64,000 bases of DNA from Pseudanabaena sp. Salubria-1 (GCA_023336205.1 JALQCR010000009.1:124001-188000), one strand, 5' to 3'; positions 38,225-46,751 are shown, counted from the first letter of the stretch. The notes: generated by a model not told the origin, from the sequence alone. A program made the numbers and translations.

Positions 38225-38314
38225 AATGAACCAAACCAAAAGAACTTAAAAAATGCTGCTTTGCAGCATTTTTAAGTTCTTTTGGTTTGGTATTAAGCGC
38301 AAAGCGCTGTAATT
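38225..38314. repeat. Variable-stem palindromic element, family 1, plus orientation
   Basis: Starts AATGAACCAAACC, contains a hairpin with about 28-bp arms (38231-38290, core TGCTGCTTTGCAGCA) and ends GGTATTAAGCGCAAAGCGCTGTAA. The ends match the copies at 57825-57911 and, reversed, 57255-57378 and 12791-12900. Its right end overlaps the last bases of the cupin gene and supplies that gene's likely terminator. Confidence 0.75.
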
Positions 38315-38738
38315 ATTTTTTTTCGTGACGCGCATAGTCGTCTTGGAAGCGAATAATGTCATCTTCGCCCAAATACTCACCGTTCTGGACTTCGATCAAA
38401 ATCAATGGAATTACCCCAGGATTTTCTAGTCGGTGCGCTGTGCATTTAGGCACATAGGTGGATTGATTAGTACTAATCATTGTTTCTTTGTCGCCACAGG
38501 TCACCTTGGCAGTTCCCGAAACCACAATCCAATGTTCACTGCGATGGTGGTGCATTTGCAGGCTAAGGCGATGTCCTGAGTTGACTTCAATGCGCTTGAT
38601 TTTATAACCGCGACCTTCTTCGAGAGTGGTGAATGAACCCCAAGGACGCTCTACAGTCGGCCCATGAGTATTTAATGATTCTCCACTTAGATTTGCAATG
38701 CTAGCGAGTGCCGAAGGAGCTTCTTTTACTGGTGACAT
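38313..38738 (-). CDS. Mannose-6-phosphate isomerase type II-like cupin
   Basis: 141 residues, a single cupin matching the C-terminal isomerase half of bifunctional ManC/AlgA proteins: VERPWGSFTTLEEG, SGHRLSLQMHHHRSEHWIVVSG (metal-binding His cluster), VPKCTAHRLENPG and LILIEVQNGEYLGEDDIIRF. It would interconvert fructose-6-phosphate and mannose-6-phosphate, feeding GDP-mannose and hence Gmd. The stand-alone form is usual in cyanobacteria. Confidence 0.88.
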   Translation of the reverse strand: MSPVKEAPSALASIANLSGESLNTHGPTVERPWGSFTTLEEGRGYKIKRIEVNSGHRLSLQMHHHRSEHWIVVSGTAKVTCGDKETMISTNQSTYVPKCTAHRLENPGVIPLILIEVQNGEYLGEDDIIRFQDDYARHEKK

Positions 38739-38822
38739 AACTGCAATTTAGAAAGCTGATTGATTCTTAGAATAGCATCAAGCCCAATAATCGCCACTAC
38801 TCAAATAAATTAAGATATAAAC

Positions 38823-38867
38823 CCAAAAAGCGTGAGGCGGCACTTTGTGCCACCTCACGCTTTTTGG
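38823..38867. repeat. Long hairpin upstream of the peroxiredoxin gene
   Basis: Perfect 21-bp arms around TTT (core GGCACTTTGTGCC). Located between divergent cupin and peroxiredoxin genes, 68 bp before the latter's ATG, so it cannot terminate either neighbour in the sense direction unless a transcript starts farther away. Confidence 0.65.
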
Positions 38868-38877
38868 AATTCTTTTG

Positions 38878-38918
38878 TTAAAGTTATTGAGGGCGCAAAG
38901 CACCCTCAATAACTTTAA
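38878..38918 (+). promoter_or_regulatory. Hairpin in the peroxiredoxin 5' leader
   Basis: Arms TTAAAGTTATTGAGGG and complement around CGCAAAGCA, ending 16 bp before the ATG at 38935. A promoter upstream would place the hairpin in the leader just before the ribosome-binding region, where it could affect translation or mRNA stability. That role is inferred. Confidence 0.5.
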
Positions 38919-38934
38919 TTTGGTTGAACTCGCT

Positions 38935-39498
38935 ATGGCGGAATTCTTAAGGGTTGGCAATCCTGCTCCAGACTTTGAAGCTGATGCTGTAGTTGATCAG
39001 GAATTTACAAAAATTAAGCTTTCTAGTTATCAAAAAAACAAATATGTTGTTCTGTTTTTTTATCCACTAGACTTTACTTTTGTTTGTCCTACTGAAGTGA
39101 TTGCTTTCAGCGATCGCTATGCTGAATTTTCTAAATTAAATACTGAAGTAATTGGTATTTCTGTAGATAGTAAATATGCTCATCTAGCTTGGATTCAAAC
39201 CTCTCTTGCTGACGGAGGGCTAGGTGGCGATATCAAATGTCCACTTGTTTCTGATCTGACTAAAGCGATCGCCACAGCTTTTAATGTTCTTGATCCTTCT
39301 CTAGGCATCGCCTTGCGCGGTTTGTTTATTATTGACAAAGAAGGTATTGTCCAACATGCCACCATTAATAATCTTGCCTTTGGGCGGAGCATAGACGAGA
39401 CAATACGGACTCTTAAAGCAGTCCAACATACGCAGAGCTATCAGAATGAAGTCTGCCCTGTCGATTGGCAAGAAGGTATGGCAACCATCAAAATATAA
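38935..39498 (+). CDS. Typical 2-Cys peroxiredoxin
   Basis: 187 residues from the ATG at 38935, which gives the family N-terminus [19 protein letters not shown]; a 30-codon upstream extension reads through a hairpin and is rejected. Peroxidatic Cys lies in [13 protein letters not shown] and resolving Cys in [11 protein letters not shown] near the C-terminus. Thioredoxin-linked reduction of H2O2 and alkyl peroxides is the known family role in cyanobacteria and chloroplasts. Monocistronic. Confidence 0.95.
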   Translation: MAEFLRVGNPAPDFEADAVVDQEFTKIKLSSYQKNKYVVLFFYPLDFTFVCPTEVIAFSDRYAEFSKLNTEVIGISVDSKYAHLAWIQTSLADGGLGGDIKCPLVSDLTKAIATAFNVLDPSLGIALRGLFIIDKEGIVQHATINNLAFGRSIDETIRTLKAVQHTQSYQNEVCPVDWQEGMATIKI

Positions 39499-39563
39499 TC
39501 GCTATCAAACCTGCAAATCTATTTTTGCAGATTTGATTACTTGGCAACATCTAAACAGTAACT

Positions 39564-39690
39564 CTCAATTATGAAACCAATTTTAGGTTTTCCAGCGCCT
39601 GCGGCGCTAGAAAACCTAAAATTGGTTTTTTGAAAGCTATCCTAAGGATGGCTTTCAAAAAACCAATTTTTAAAATGAGAATTGCTGAGA
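39564..39690. repeat. Double-hairpin palindromic element, family B, reversed
   Basis: Hairpins at 39574-39628 (core AGCGCCTGCGGCGCT) and 39618-39670 (core TATCCTAAGGATG), ending TTTTTAAAATGAGAATTGCTGAG. Read on the other strand its flanks equal those of 32642-32770 while both stems differ in sequence. It occupies the gap between the peroxiredoxin and receiver genes; 39691-39795 beyond it shows nothing but AT-rich DNA. Confidence 0.8.
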
Positions 39691-39795
39691 TCTAAATCAT
39701 GTCTTTGACGTTTAGTTAATTAGGGTACAAAACAAAAAAGTCAGATCGGTTAGCGTAATCAGTTAATAAAAACTTAAAGTTCACGATTCATCTTG

Positions 39796-40440
39796 ATGGG
39801 GGAACCAGACAAAGCAATGGTTGAGACCAAAAAAGCTGTTCTAATGATGCACATTGATCAAGCACAAGGTGAATTGTGGAAGACAGCTTTGGCAACTCAG
39901 CAATTGGACGTGGTTTGGGAGAATATTACTTTAGATTTAGTGCAGTATCTAGAAAAATGCGATCGCCACGAGCTACCAGATTTGTTAATCATGGATATGG
40001 CTATCAAAAGCCCTAGCTCAGAGACGTTACAGTCATCATCAGTTTGTCAATGGCTAATCAAGCAAAAAGCTCCCACTAAAGTTGTCTTATTTAACCCTAG
40101 ACAGGAAAAAATCAAAGATATTGAACATAGTTGGGCAATTAGGCGTGGAGCCTCTGATGTATTACCACGATTATCACCCGAAAATTTAATGGCTGAAGTT
40201 GCCAGAGTTACAGCGTTAATTGGCTGTTCATTAATCTCTCAACCTTTGGAAAAAATAGCTAGAAATTTTGGTGCAAATGCTGGGGGTAACCAAGTTAGAG
40301 AAAGCCAGTTAATAACTACCCTAGATATCAACGAACCTAAAGCTAATTCAAAATCTGAAACCAAAAACAACTCTAAACCCAATCAAAAATCTGACGGCGG
40401 TGAAGTAGTCATGTATAGAGGTGTAAGAATTAGGCGATAA
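39796..40440 (+). CDS. Degenerate receiver-like protein with disordered tail
   Basis: 214 residues from the ATG at 39796 (an in-frame TTG precedes it). Residues 12-150 follow a receiver-like pattern: VLMMHIDQAQGELWKTAL, the acceptor-site strand LPDLLIMDMAI, and GASDVLPRLSPENLMAEV. The first acidic pair and the Lys of true receivers are not conserved, so it may be a pseudo-receiver. The tail (165-214) is low-complexity, rich in Asn, Ser and Lys, and ends YRGVRIRR, which resembles the short YRG motif of DUF4278 proteins. Confidence 0.6.
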   Translation: MGEPDKAMVETKKAVLMMHIDQAQGELWKTALATQQLDVVWENITLDLVQYLEKCDRHELPDLLIMDMAIKSPSSETLQSSSVCQWLIKQKAPTKVVLFNPRQEKIKDIEHSWAIRRGASDVLPRLSPENLMAEVARVTALIGCSLISQPLEKIARNFGANAGGNQVRESQLITTLDINEPKANSKSETKNNSKPNQKSDGGEVVMYRGVRIRR

Positions 40441-40472
40441 TTTCAGCACAAATAGCTGAAGTTATCGCCTAA
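40430..40472 (+). terminator. Hairpin terminator overlapping the stop codon
   Basis: 18-bp arms (40430-40447 and 40455-40472) with one mismatch, followed by TATTTTTT. Confidence 0.75.
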
Positions 40473-40497
40473 TATTTTTTGTAAGTAGAATTTCAAC

Positions 40498-40534
40498 AAG
40501 AAAAAAGACGATGCAATGCATCGTCTTTTTTCTT
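40498..40534. repeat. Hairpin upstream of the hydrolase gene
   Basis: Near-perfect palindrome AAGAAAAAAGACGATGC / complement, core ATGCAATGCAT, 39 bp before the hydrolase ATG. A terminator or a leader hairpin. Confidence 0.65.
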
Positions 40535-40761
40535 GCTATAACTTGATTAGCGATCGCCATAGCTCTCAAAAAATGTCCAATCATTCTCAATTGCAAGAAG
40601 AACAAGCTTTTATATTGTTTGCACAGCATGGCTGGGCGGATACTTTCCACGATATTGCTCAATTAGCCAAATCGCTAGCAAATCCAAACACGATTGTCTA
40701 TACACCAGATTTGGGATGGCTTAATACATGGTTGGAGATCACCCCATTAATATCTTTAGTT

Positions 40762-42288
40762 TGGACTAATGGGCAGGTATGAGAGAGGAACCAAAAGACA
40801 CGAGAAAATTGAGCAGGAGCTTGCAATAGCAAAATCCAGCTCAAAATTGAGAAGAGAAGCAGAACCTAAATGGCAATTGGATGGGTTGGCGCAGGAGTCT
40901 TTTCAGTTTTCTTTCTTTTTGAGGCGTGTTTTTTAACAGTCGGATAGCGAATACGAGGAGGAAGGCGATCGCCTAAGGAGCGTCCGGGCGATTTACCGCG
41001 TAGTTTAGGAGGGATTGCAGGAGTACCAATCGCGGCAATAATTACCGCAAATGATTGAGCGACACGACCAGGAGCAAGATTATCCTGAGGAGACTGCCAA
41101 GGTAAAGGAGCATCAACACAATCGAGACGAGCGAACCAAAGTTGCCAAGTCATTAAAGGCATCAAAGCACTCCAACGCTCAGCCGCCTGAGTAGAGGTAA
41201 TCTGGGGCAGAGTCCAATGTAACCGTTGCTTGGCAAAACGATACCAATGCTCTATGGCAAAGCGACGCAAGTATTTTAACCAAAGAGTTTCCAAAGCAGG
41301 CATAGTTTTACCCAACCAAGCCAACCACATGGGCTGAAACTTACGGTTGCGCCCCAAGGGTTCAATCACCTCAATTCTAAAAATCTGCATCGGTCTTTCT
41401 GGAGAAGTACGGAAATGAAAGTCACGCCAATAAGTTACCCGTACCCGACCTATTTTTGGGTCTGTAATTTCTATAGTGGTGTCGGCAACAGCCCAAGTTT
41501 CTGGGGCATTCAGTTTGAATTTATGCCCATGTTTACAAGGTGCACCACGACCGCTATAGGCAGACGGAACTCCCCAAACACAGCGATTAGATGCCAAACG
41601 TAGTAATAAATCCGCCTCAATATTCGCTGTTGCTTTCACAAAACTTGCATTCCCATATCCTCGGTCATAGACAGCTAGGGGGCGTACGCTTAACTGCTTT
41701 GTGACTTGTTTGAGTTGGAAGGCAGCTTTACTCACAGGAGTCTCGAAACTGGTGATCCGCTCATGTTTTATCGGTAGCGCCCAACTCCCACTTGCTTCGG
41801 GAATCCACGCCAACGTGCTGTAGCTTTGTCCTACGCCGATACTTTCGTCTTTGCCATGATGGAATCCTCTTTCCTTCAGCGTTTCCGCATCTGGTCGCAA
41901 CCACACGCTATTATCTCCAGCCAGACAAGGTTGCTCTTCGGTTGGGATCTCTTGCACCATTAGTTTCATCAACTTTCCTCTTGCTGGTCGGCTATCGCGC
42001 AGTCCCTCATAAATACTTGACCATTTTCGCCGAAATAATGGATTCATTGACAGACTCACATACGAGCTAATGCTCGGACTTGTCAGGACGGCATCCATTA
42101 ATTCAAATACTGCATCTTTTCCTGTTCCTAGGTATTCATATATCGACTTGCGAAATTCTTGTAATTTTTGGAAAATCATAGTAGTCAATGTCAATTTGGT
42201 TTATTGATCATTGCTCTTTTGGCAGTTTGTGACATTCACTTCCTGCCTTTCTTTTCTTCTTTTTAGTCTAAAGTCCAGTAATATATAA
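40762..42288 (-). mobile_element. 1.5-kb insertion sequence with DDE transposase
   Basis: Defined by the disrupted host gene: AGTT occurs at both junctions (40758-40761 and 42289-42292). The extreme ends share little inverted similarity beyond a TGGACT/AGTCCA pair slightly inside the right end, so exact boundaries could shift by a few bases. One intact transposase gene is enclosed. Confidence 0.75.
40866..42194 (-). CDS. DDE-type transposase (IS701-like or unclassified)
   Basis: 442 residues, intact. Likely catalytic residues: Asp in CLAGDNSVWLRP, Asp in LAVYDRGYGNASFV and Glu in FAIEHWYRFAKQRLH. The N-terminal part (FRKSIYEYLGTGKDAVFELMDAVLT) and the late YRFAKQRL block are shared with a group of long cyanobacterial transposases often placed near IS701. 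The C-terminus is basic and Pro/Lys-rich. Confidence 0.85.
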   Translation of the reverse strand: MTLTTMIFQKLQEFRKSIYEYLGTGKDAVFELMDAVLTSPSISSYVSLSMNPLFRRKWSSIYEGLRDSRPARGKLMKLMVQEIPTEEQPCLAGDNSVWLRPDAETLKERGFHHGKDESIGVGQSYSTLAWIPEASGSWALPIKHERITSFETPVSKAAFQLKQVTKQLSVRPLAVYDRGYGNASFVKATANIEADLLLRLASNRCVWGVPSAYSGRGAPCKHGHKFKLNAPETWAVADTTIEITDPKIGRVRVTYWRDFHFRTSPERPMQIFRIEVIEPLGRNRKFQPMWLAWLGKTMPALETLWLKYLRRFAIEHWYRFAKQRLHWTLPQITSTQAAERWSALMPLMTWQLWFARLDCVDAPLPWQSPQDNLAPGRVAQSFAVIIAAIGTPAIPPKLRGKSPGRSLGDRLPPRIRYPTVKKHASKRKKTEKTPAPTHPIAI

Positions 42289-43031
42289 AGTTGAAAATAT
42301 CGCAACCGAAGCGATCTCCAAATACCCAGAGTTACCATGGCGAATTGTCGCTCATTCAATGGGGGCTTTAATCTGGTTAGAAGTTTTAGATCGTCATCCT
42401 GAATGGCTATCAAAAATTCATAGTTTTGCTTTAGTTGCTTCACCCGTCGGTGGTTCTGACTTGGGCAGACTATTCGATCCGTTTCGATGGTTACCCTTAA
42501 TGGCTCGTGATCTAGGGACAAATCGTCGTTCCATAGCTGAAGCGATCGCCTCAAAAATCCCAGTACTTTCAGTTGTTGGTGATATTGGCAACAATACCGA
42601 TGGCACTGTGCCAGTGGGATGTTCTGAATTTGCTCAAGCTACTTTTGTGCGGCTAGACGGCATCCGTCATGCCCCTCTCAAAAATCATCCTAGAGTAGCT
42701 GCCGCCGTGCGTCAGTTTTGGGAAAAGTCTGTAATTGCGCCTATTCAAACTGATTCTGCCGCGCTGCTAATCGCTAAACTACGATCGCTTGACCTCACCG
42801 AAACCGATAATCAAAATTTTGATAAGGCTAAATTAATCCATACTGCTTCAGATGACACAAAGATCTGGGTTTGGACAAATGCCTTGCAAGTTATACATGT
42901 GTTTGTAAGTGTGGGCGATCGCTGCGTTTATAGTGCCTATGCAGGTTGGCGAGATCAACGTAAATTAGCGACGATACTCAAAAGAATCAGTCCGACTACT
43001 ACATGATCAGAATGATCAGACTGATTTTTCG

Positions 43032-43859
43032 TTATTTCATTTCCTCGATTAATTGCAGGATGATACGACCGTCATCGGCATAGGGAGCCTGTTGTAAATA
43101 GTTTTCTAAATCTATTCTTGCTTCGGTATGGCGATCGAGTTGATAGCAAATTAAACCGCGATCGCGCCATTGGGTTGGCACATCAGGGTTTAGCATTAGT
43201 GATCGCTCGATTGCTGCTAAGGCTTTAGTAGGCTCTCGACGGCGTAGATAGATCAGTTTGAGATTATTGAGCAATCGATCTAAGATTCGACGAATGCTAA
43301 CGGGTTCGAGATATTCTGGCTGAAGGGGAATTTCGTGTCCATATAGTTGAGTTAATTTTGCTGCACAATCTTCAGGAAATAAAATTTCGCCTTTATTGTA
43401 GGGATCAATGAAAATCTCTAGATCAGGATGGCGAGGACGAATAATAAAATGCGCTGGGAAACTAATCCCGTCCATCGGGAAACCAAGGCGATCGCAAATC
43501 ACCATATAAACCAGTGATAGCGATAGAGGAATCCCCAAGCGCCTTTCTAGCACGTCATTGATGAAGCTATTCAGAGGATCGTAATAATCGTGATCATTGC
43601 CACAAAACCCTTGCTCTGCAAACAGATACTGATTTATCTCTTTTACTACCTTGAGTGGGTAATGAATCTGGTCTAGCCTTGGCTGTAGATCCTCAACCAT
43701 GTGATCGAAGATCGCCCGATAATGCCCAAGATCCATACGCGGATATTCTTCCCATGCGATCGCCAAAGCACCTTCGAGCAGATGGTCAATAGACATGTCA
43801 TGGTCTGACATATGGGCAATTTGCCAAAACTTTTGCCGCGCTGGGGAAAGCGTTAACAC
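43032..43859 (-). CDS. SirB1-family transglutaminase-like/TPR protein
   Basis: 275 residues. The transglutaminase-like N-terminal domain contains FCGNDHDYYDPLNSFINDVLERRLGIPLSLSLVYM and PAHFIIRPRH; the C-terminal part is TPR-like (KALAAIERSLMLNPDVP, YQLDRHTEARIDLENYLQQAP). The family is widespread, with unsettled function, and often found near ribosomal or peptide-release genes. Likely start at 43859, although ATG codons at M17 and M22 are alternatives. Confidence 0.88.
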   Translation of the reverse strand: MLTLSPARQKFWQIAHMSDHDMSIDHLLEGALAIAWEEYPRMDLGHYRAIFDHMVEDLQPRLDQIHYPLKVVKEINQYLFAEQGFCGNDHDYYDPLNSFINDVLERRLGIPLSLSLVYMVICDRLGFPMDGISFPAHFIIRPRHPDLEIFIDPYNKGEILFPEDCAAKLTQLYGHEIPLQPEYLEPVSIRRILDRLLNNLKLIYLRRREPTKALAAIERSLMLNPDVPTQWRDRGLICYQLDRHTEARIDLENYLQQAPYADDGRIILQLIEEMK

Positions 43860-43898
43860 AATATTCGCCTTTTTACTTTTTCCTTTTTATTCAATTGG

Positions 43899-43933
43899 TA
43901 ATGGTGCACCGCGCAAAGCGCGGTGCACCATTA
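43899..43933. terminator. Hairpin terminator
   Basis: Perfect 16-bp arms (TAATGGTGCACCGCGC and complement) around AAA, seven bases after the stop of the HTH/acidic gene at 43940. Confidence 0.82.
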
Positions 43934-43939
43934 CATTTT

Positions 43940-44809
43940 TTAATTTAATGTATATACCTGTCCACTAAACAAAATACGAGTAATCCCTTTTTGGACAAGT
44001 TTGGGGCGAGTAATATGGATTAAATCGCTAGGGAACTTAATCACACGCTGATTATGGTGAGAAAAACGCCTTGCTACACGATGATTATCAAAAATCGGAA
44101 TTGTTTTTGATAGTGACTCTTCGGCAGGAATTTCCCCAAGATCTTTAAAATCTTTGAGGGGACGAGTAATAATCTCCGCAATGCGATCGACGACAATATA
44201 GCAAATTAGTGGCAAATCAGCCCTGTCTAGAGGCAATATCTCAAGGCGCTCACTAGTGCTATGACTACCTCGTAGATCTTCAAACATAGACAGGCTAGAT
44301 TCATCAGCATCTTCATCGTCTAGCTCATCTTCATCAAGATCAAGATTATCCTCATCAACCAAATCATCTTCGTCATCTTCGTCTAGTTCATCGTCATCAA
44401 TTTCACTATCCGCCATATTTAGAGTTTCATCTATGTCATCCATCGCGATCGCCGTTTCATCACCTTGATCAGTTTCATCACCTTGATCGGTTTCATCATC
44501 TTGATCAGCATGATCATAAATATATGTACTGGGATCGTCTACCAGTGACAAATCGTCAGGAATTAACGCAAGCTGATTTATCTGAAAACCACCATTATCG
44601 TAGTTTATCCGCGATCCTCTTTTCCCGTCAGCCTTTTTTTGACCTACCAATTGTCGATACTCCTCAGCAGGAATTAGCTCTTGTAGCAGTCGCAGGACTG
44701 TACTCGTACTAATGCCAAACTGCTTCGCCAACTGAGTCGTGGTCGCATCAGATTCACGATAGAGTCGAAGTATTTCTTGTTTATCATCCAGCGCAAGTTT
44801 AACAGCCAT
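43940..44809 (-). CDS. Helix-turn-helix protein with long acidic linker
   Basis: 289 residues in three parts. Residues 1-50 are a resolvase-like helix-turn-helix (LRLYRESDATTTQLAKQFGISTSTVLRLL). Residues 100-175 are strongly acidic, with a direct repeat DETDQG three times and runs of Asp/Glu. Residues 190-289 form a conserved C-terminal domain with ICYIVVDRIAEIITRPLKDF and IFDNHRVARRFS. Proteins of this plan occur in cyanobacteria as hypothetical regulators. The acidic stretch could mimic DNA or bind basic proteins (speculative). Confidence 0.7.
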   Translation of the reverse strand: MAVKLALDDKQEILRLYRESDATTTQLAKQFGISTSTVLRLLQELIPAEEYRQLVGQKKADGKRGSRINYDNGGFQINQLALIPDDLSLVDDPSTYIYDHADQDDETDQGDETDQGDETAIAMDDIDETLNMADSEIDDDELDEDDEDDLVDEDNLDLDEDELDDEDADESSLSMFEDLRGSHSTSERLEILPLDRADLPLICYIVVDRIAEIITRPLKDFKDLGEIPAEESLSKTIPIFDNHRVARRFSHHNQRVIKFPSDLIHITRPKLVQKGITRILFSGQVYTLN

Positions 44810-44932
44810 TGATTTGGGATACCCCGAAACCGCATCTACGAACCAATCAATATCTTAACGCTTGAGCGTATGGGTTAGAGTTTTAATAAATAACTATTTG
44901 TAAAACTATTGGTGACTTACACAAAATAATCT

Positions 44933-44981
44933 ATCCAGAAAAAATAGCAGCGGTCGCATCCCGCCGCTATTTTTTCTGGAT
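44933..44981. repeat. Long hairpin in the 44810-45552 gap
   Basis: 21-bp arms beginning ATCCAGAAAAAATAGC around TCGCATC. No gene ends next to it. Confidence 0.65.
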
Positions 44982-45139
44982 TTATACGGATCATATTTTC
45001 CTTGAAGTTCCCTTGGGGAAATATAGCTTTCACAAATTACAAAAGCATTAGTGATACTTTACAGAAATTTTCTTTGTCCAATCAAGCGCAGGACTTCATA
45101 GAACCACTTACTCCTGATCTTGACAATACCTTTATGCAT

Positions 45140-45345
45140 CGCCTATTCACCAAAAATTTAAAAATAAGGCGATGTCCCAACCATTCAAATCACCAACCAG
45201 CGATCGACTATCCACCAAAAATTAAAGCAAGACGATCGCCCCATCATTCAAATCACCAAACAGCGATCGCCTATTCACAAAAAATAAAAAATGCGATCAC
45301 CTCACCAGTCAAATCACCAAACAGCGATCGCCTATTCATACAAAG
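45140..45345. repeat. Tandem direct repeat, about 62 bp period
   Basis: Three and a half degenerate units containing ATTCAAATCACCAAACAGCGATCGCC followed by TATTCACCAAAAAT, at spacing about 63 and 62 bp (landmarks 45184, 45247, 45309). Each unit carries a HIP1-like GCGATCGC. An open frame over this stretch is not credible because the unit length is not a constant multiple of three. Together with the hairpin at 44933 this is all that I see in the gene-free region 44810-45552. Confidence 0.7.
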
Positions 45346-45552
45346 ATTTAATATTCTTCTTGGCACTCGACAACTAATTAGTGATAAAGCGATAAATTCG
45401 TTGGTTTACAATATTTTACAGATAAATCGCTGCTAAAGACTGAAATTTTTGTCAGATAAAGATTGAAACTTAATATCACTAATTAGTGAACCAGTGTCTC
45501 CATCTTGTTTACTACATAGAGTTTTGGAATATTGCATCGTCCAAATTTATGT

Positions 45553-45945
45553 TTACCTTGAGCAAGGGAAAGAATCAACCAAACCAATATAAAGCAATAG
45601 TTCTACAGGAGTTTCCATAATTGATTGCAATGGAAGGTTACTCTTTTTTAAGACAGCAATTTGTCTGTCAATAATGTCTATATAGTTTTCTGCGTTTAAT
45701 ACAATTTTTCGTGGTTCGCAGTACAGTTTCTTATCACCCCTATTTTCTAAAAAGGTATTGCTCCATGAATAGCCATAGCCCACACCATCTATAAAATTTT
45801 TTAAAATAGTTCTAGATAATGACGTTCTTTTATATTCTTCATATTGTTTAACCTCAATAGCACTGATAGGACTTGAGAATAATAGTGACAATAAAAATGA
45901 GAAAGAAATCGCTAACTGAAATTGTCTTCTTACACTTTTTTTCAT
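45553..45945 (-). CDS. Secreted Rap1a/Tai-like small protein
   Basis: 130 residues with an N-terminal signal peptide (about 1-29, cleavage after ISA). The mature part follows the Rap1a/Tai pattern: a helix with NFIDGVGYGYSW, a first Cys in LYCEPRKIVL, a helix IDIIDRQIAVLKKS and a C-terminal VDSFPC, the two Cys expected to form a disulphide. That family includes immunity proteins against type VI amidase effectors, but most homologues have unknown roles. No effector gene is adjacent. AT-rich. Confidence 0.55.
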   Translation of the reverse strand: MKKSVRRQFQLAISFSFLLSLLFSSPISAIEVKQYEEYKRTSLSRTILKNFIDGVGYGYSWSNTFLENRGDKKLYCEPRKIVLNAENYIDIIDRQIAVLKKSNLPLQSIMETPVELLLYIGLVDSFPCSR

Positions 45946-46082
45946 AAAACTAATTTAGATAGCAGTTAAGCCACTAGTCCTCTATGACTGTATCCTCAGT
46001 TTAGTGCATATTTTTAATTTTTGGATAAAGATAGACTCATCGATACTTAACTGTTTAAACATTTAACCTGTGGAATATTGCC

Positions 46083-46337
46083 ATGACTGAAGTAATACTC
46101 GACATTAAAACATGGGGCAATAACTTAGGTGTTCGTCTACCTGCCGCGATCGCCCGTGCTGCCCATCTCCATGTAAATCAAAGAGTAAAACTATCTGTTG
46201 TTGATGGTGTAGTTATTATTGCTCCTATGCTCAATGAGCCATTAACCCTTGAAGAACGCCTAGCCAAATTTGATCCAGCCCGACATAGTGGCGAAGTTAT
46301 GACAACATCTCAAAGTCTCGGCGCAGAACAATGGTAA
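46083..46337 (+). CDS. mazE: MazE-type antitoxin (AbrB/SpoVT fold)
   Basis: 84 residues. The N-terminal swapped-hairpin domain reads WGNNLGVRLPAAIARAAHLHVNQRVKLSV; the acidic C-terminal tail (LEERLAKFDPARHSGE) would wrap around the toxin. The gene overlaps mazF by 7 bp, as in many type II toxin-antitoxin operons. Autorepression by the complex is the known family behaviour. Confidence 0.92.
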   Translation: MTEVILDIKTWGNNLGVRLPAAIARAAHLHVNQRVKLSVVDGVVIIAPMLNEPLTLEERLAKFDPARHSGEVMTTSQSLGAEQW

Positions 46338-46699
46338 AAAGCCTATGGATACCCGACCGCCAAGACATTATCTGGATAGACTGCAATCCACAGGTTGGGC
46401 AGGAAATGAAAGACATTCATCCTTTCTTGGTATTATCACCACAAACTTTTAATGACAAAACTGCGATCGTGATTGGCTTACCGATGACAACAGCCGCATA
46501 TAATGCAGACAATCCTTTTGCTATCTCCGTAGGAAAAGTTTCAGGACGTAAAGCCAATAAAACTAGTTATGTTCTCTGTCATCAGCCAAAATCCTTTGAT
46601 TGGCGATTACGTGGCGCAAAACCACATCCTTTAGGAAAGTTGAATAATGATTTGTTTGCTCAAGTATGCGATCGCCTCAATCAAATCATACAGCTATAA
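46331..46699 (+). CDS. mazF: MazF/PemK-type endoribonuclease toxin
   Basis: 122 residues. The PemK fold is visible as RQDIIWIDCNPQVGQEMKDIHPFLVLSP, with the conserved G-x-E and R/H-P-x-x-V region, then AIVIGLPMTT and DWRLRGAK. It cleaves single-stranded RNA at short motifs. It is translationally coupled to mazE and converges on the 3' end of atpA across a shared hairpin. Confidence 0.92.
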   Translation: MVKSLWIPDRQDIIWIDCNPQVGQEMKDIHPFLVLSPQTFNDKTAIVIGLPMTTAAYNADNPFAISVGKVSGRKANKTSYVLCHQPKSFDWRLRGAKPHPLGKLNNDLFAQVCDRLNQIIQL

Positions 46700-46717
46700 A
46701 TCGATCTTCAAAATTTC

Positions 46718-46751
46718 AATAAAAAAGAGGGCATACGCCCTCTTTTTTATT
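46718..46751. terminator. Bidirectional terminator between mazF and atpA
   Basis: Perfect arms AATAAAAAAGAGGGC and complement, loop ATAC, placed between the two stops. Confidence 0.88.

Larger units (their letters stand above)
40573..43006 (+). pseudogene. Alpha/beta hydrolase, split by an IS
   Basis: Segments 40573-40761 and 42289-43006 rejoin in frame after removing 40762-42288 and one AGTT, giving 300 codons; the joint reads TPLISLV-ENIATEAI. The N-terminal part has FAQHGWADTFHDIAQLAKSL (oxyanion-loop region). The distal part has the nucleophile elbow VAHSMGALIW (Ser in GHSMG-like context), then VLSVVGDIGNNTDGTVPV and a catalytic-His candidate in GIRHAPL. It resembles lipase/esterase-like hydrolases; substrate unknown. 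The inserted element makes it inactive. Confidence 0.9.

Noticed and set aside
38845..38934. 30-codon N-terminal extension of the peroxiredoxin
   Set aside because: It reads through two perfect hairpins and is not seen in the family; the ATG at 38935 gives the standard N-terminus.
45002..45436. 144-codon open frame on the plus strand
   Set aside because: It runs through a degenerate tandem repeat whose unit length is not constant modulo three, has repetitive composition and no recognisable start context.
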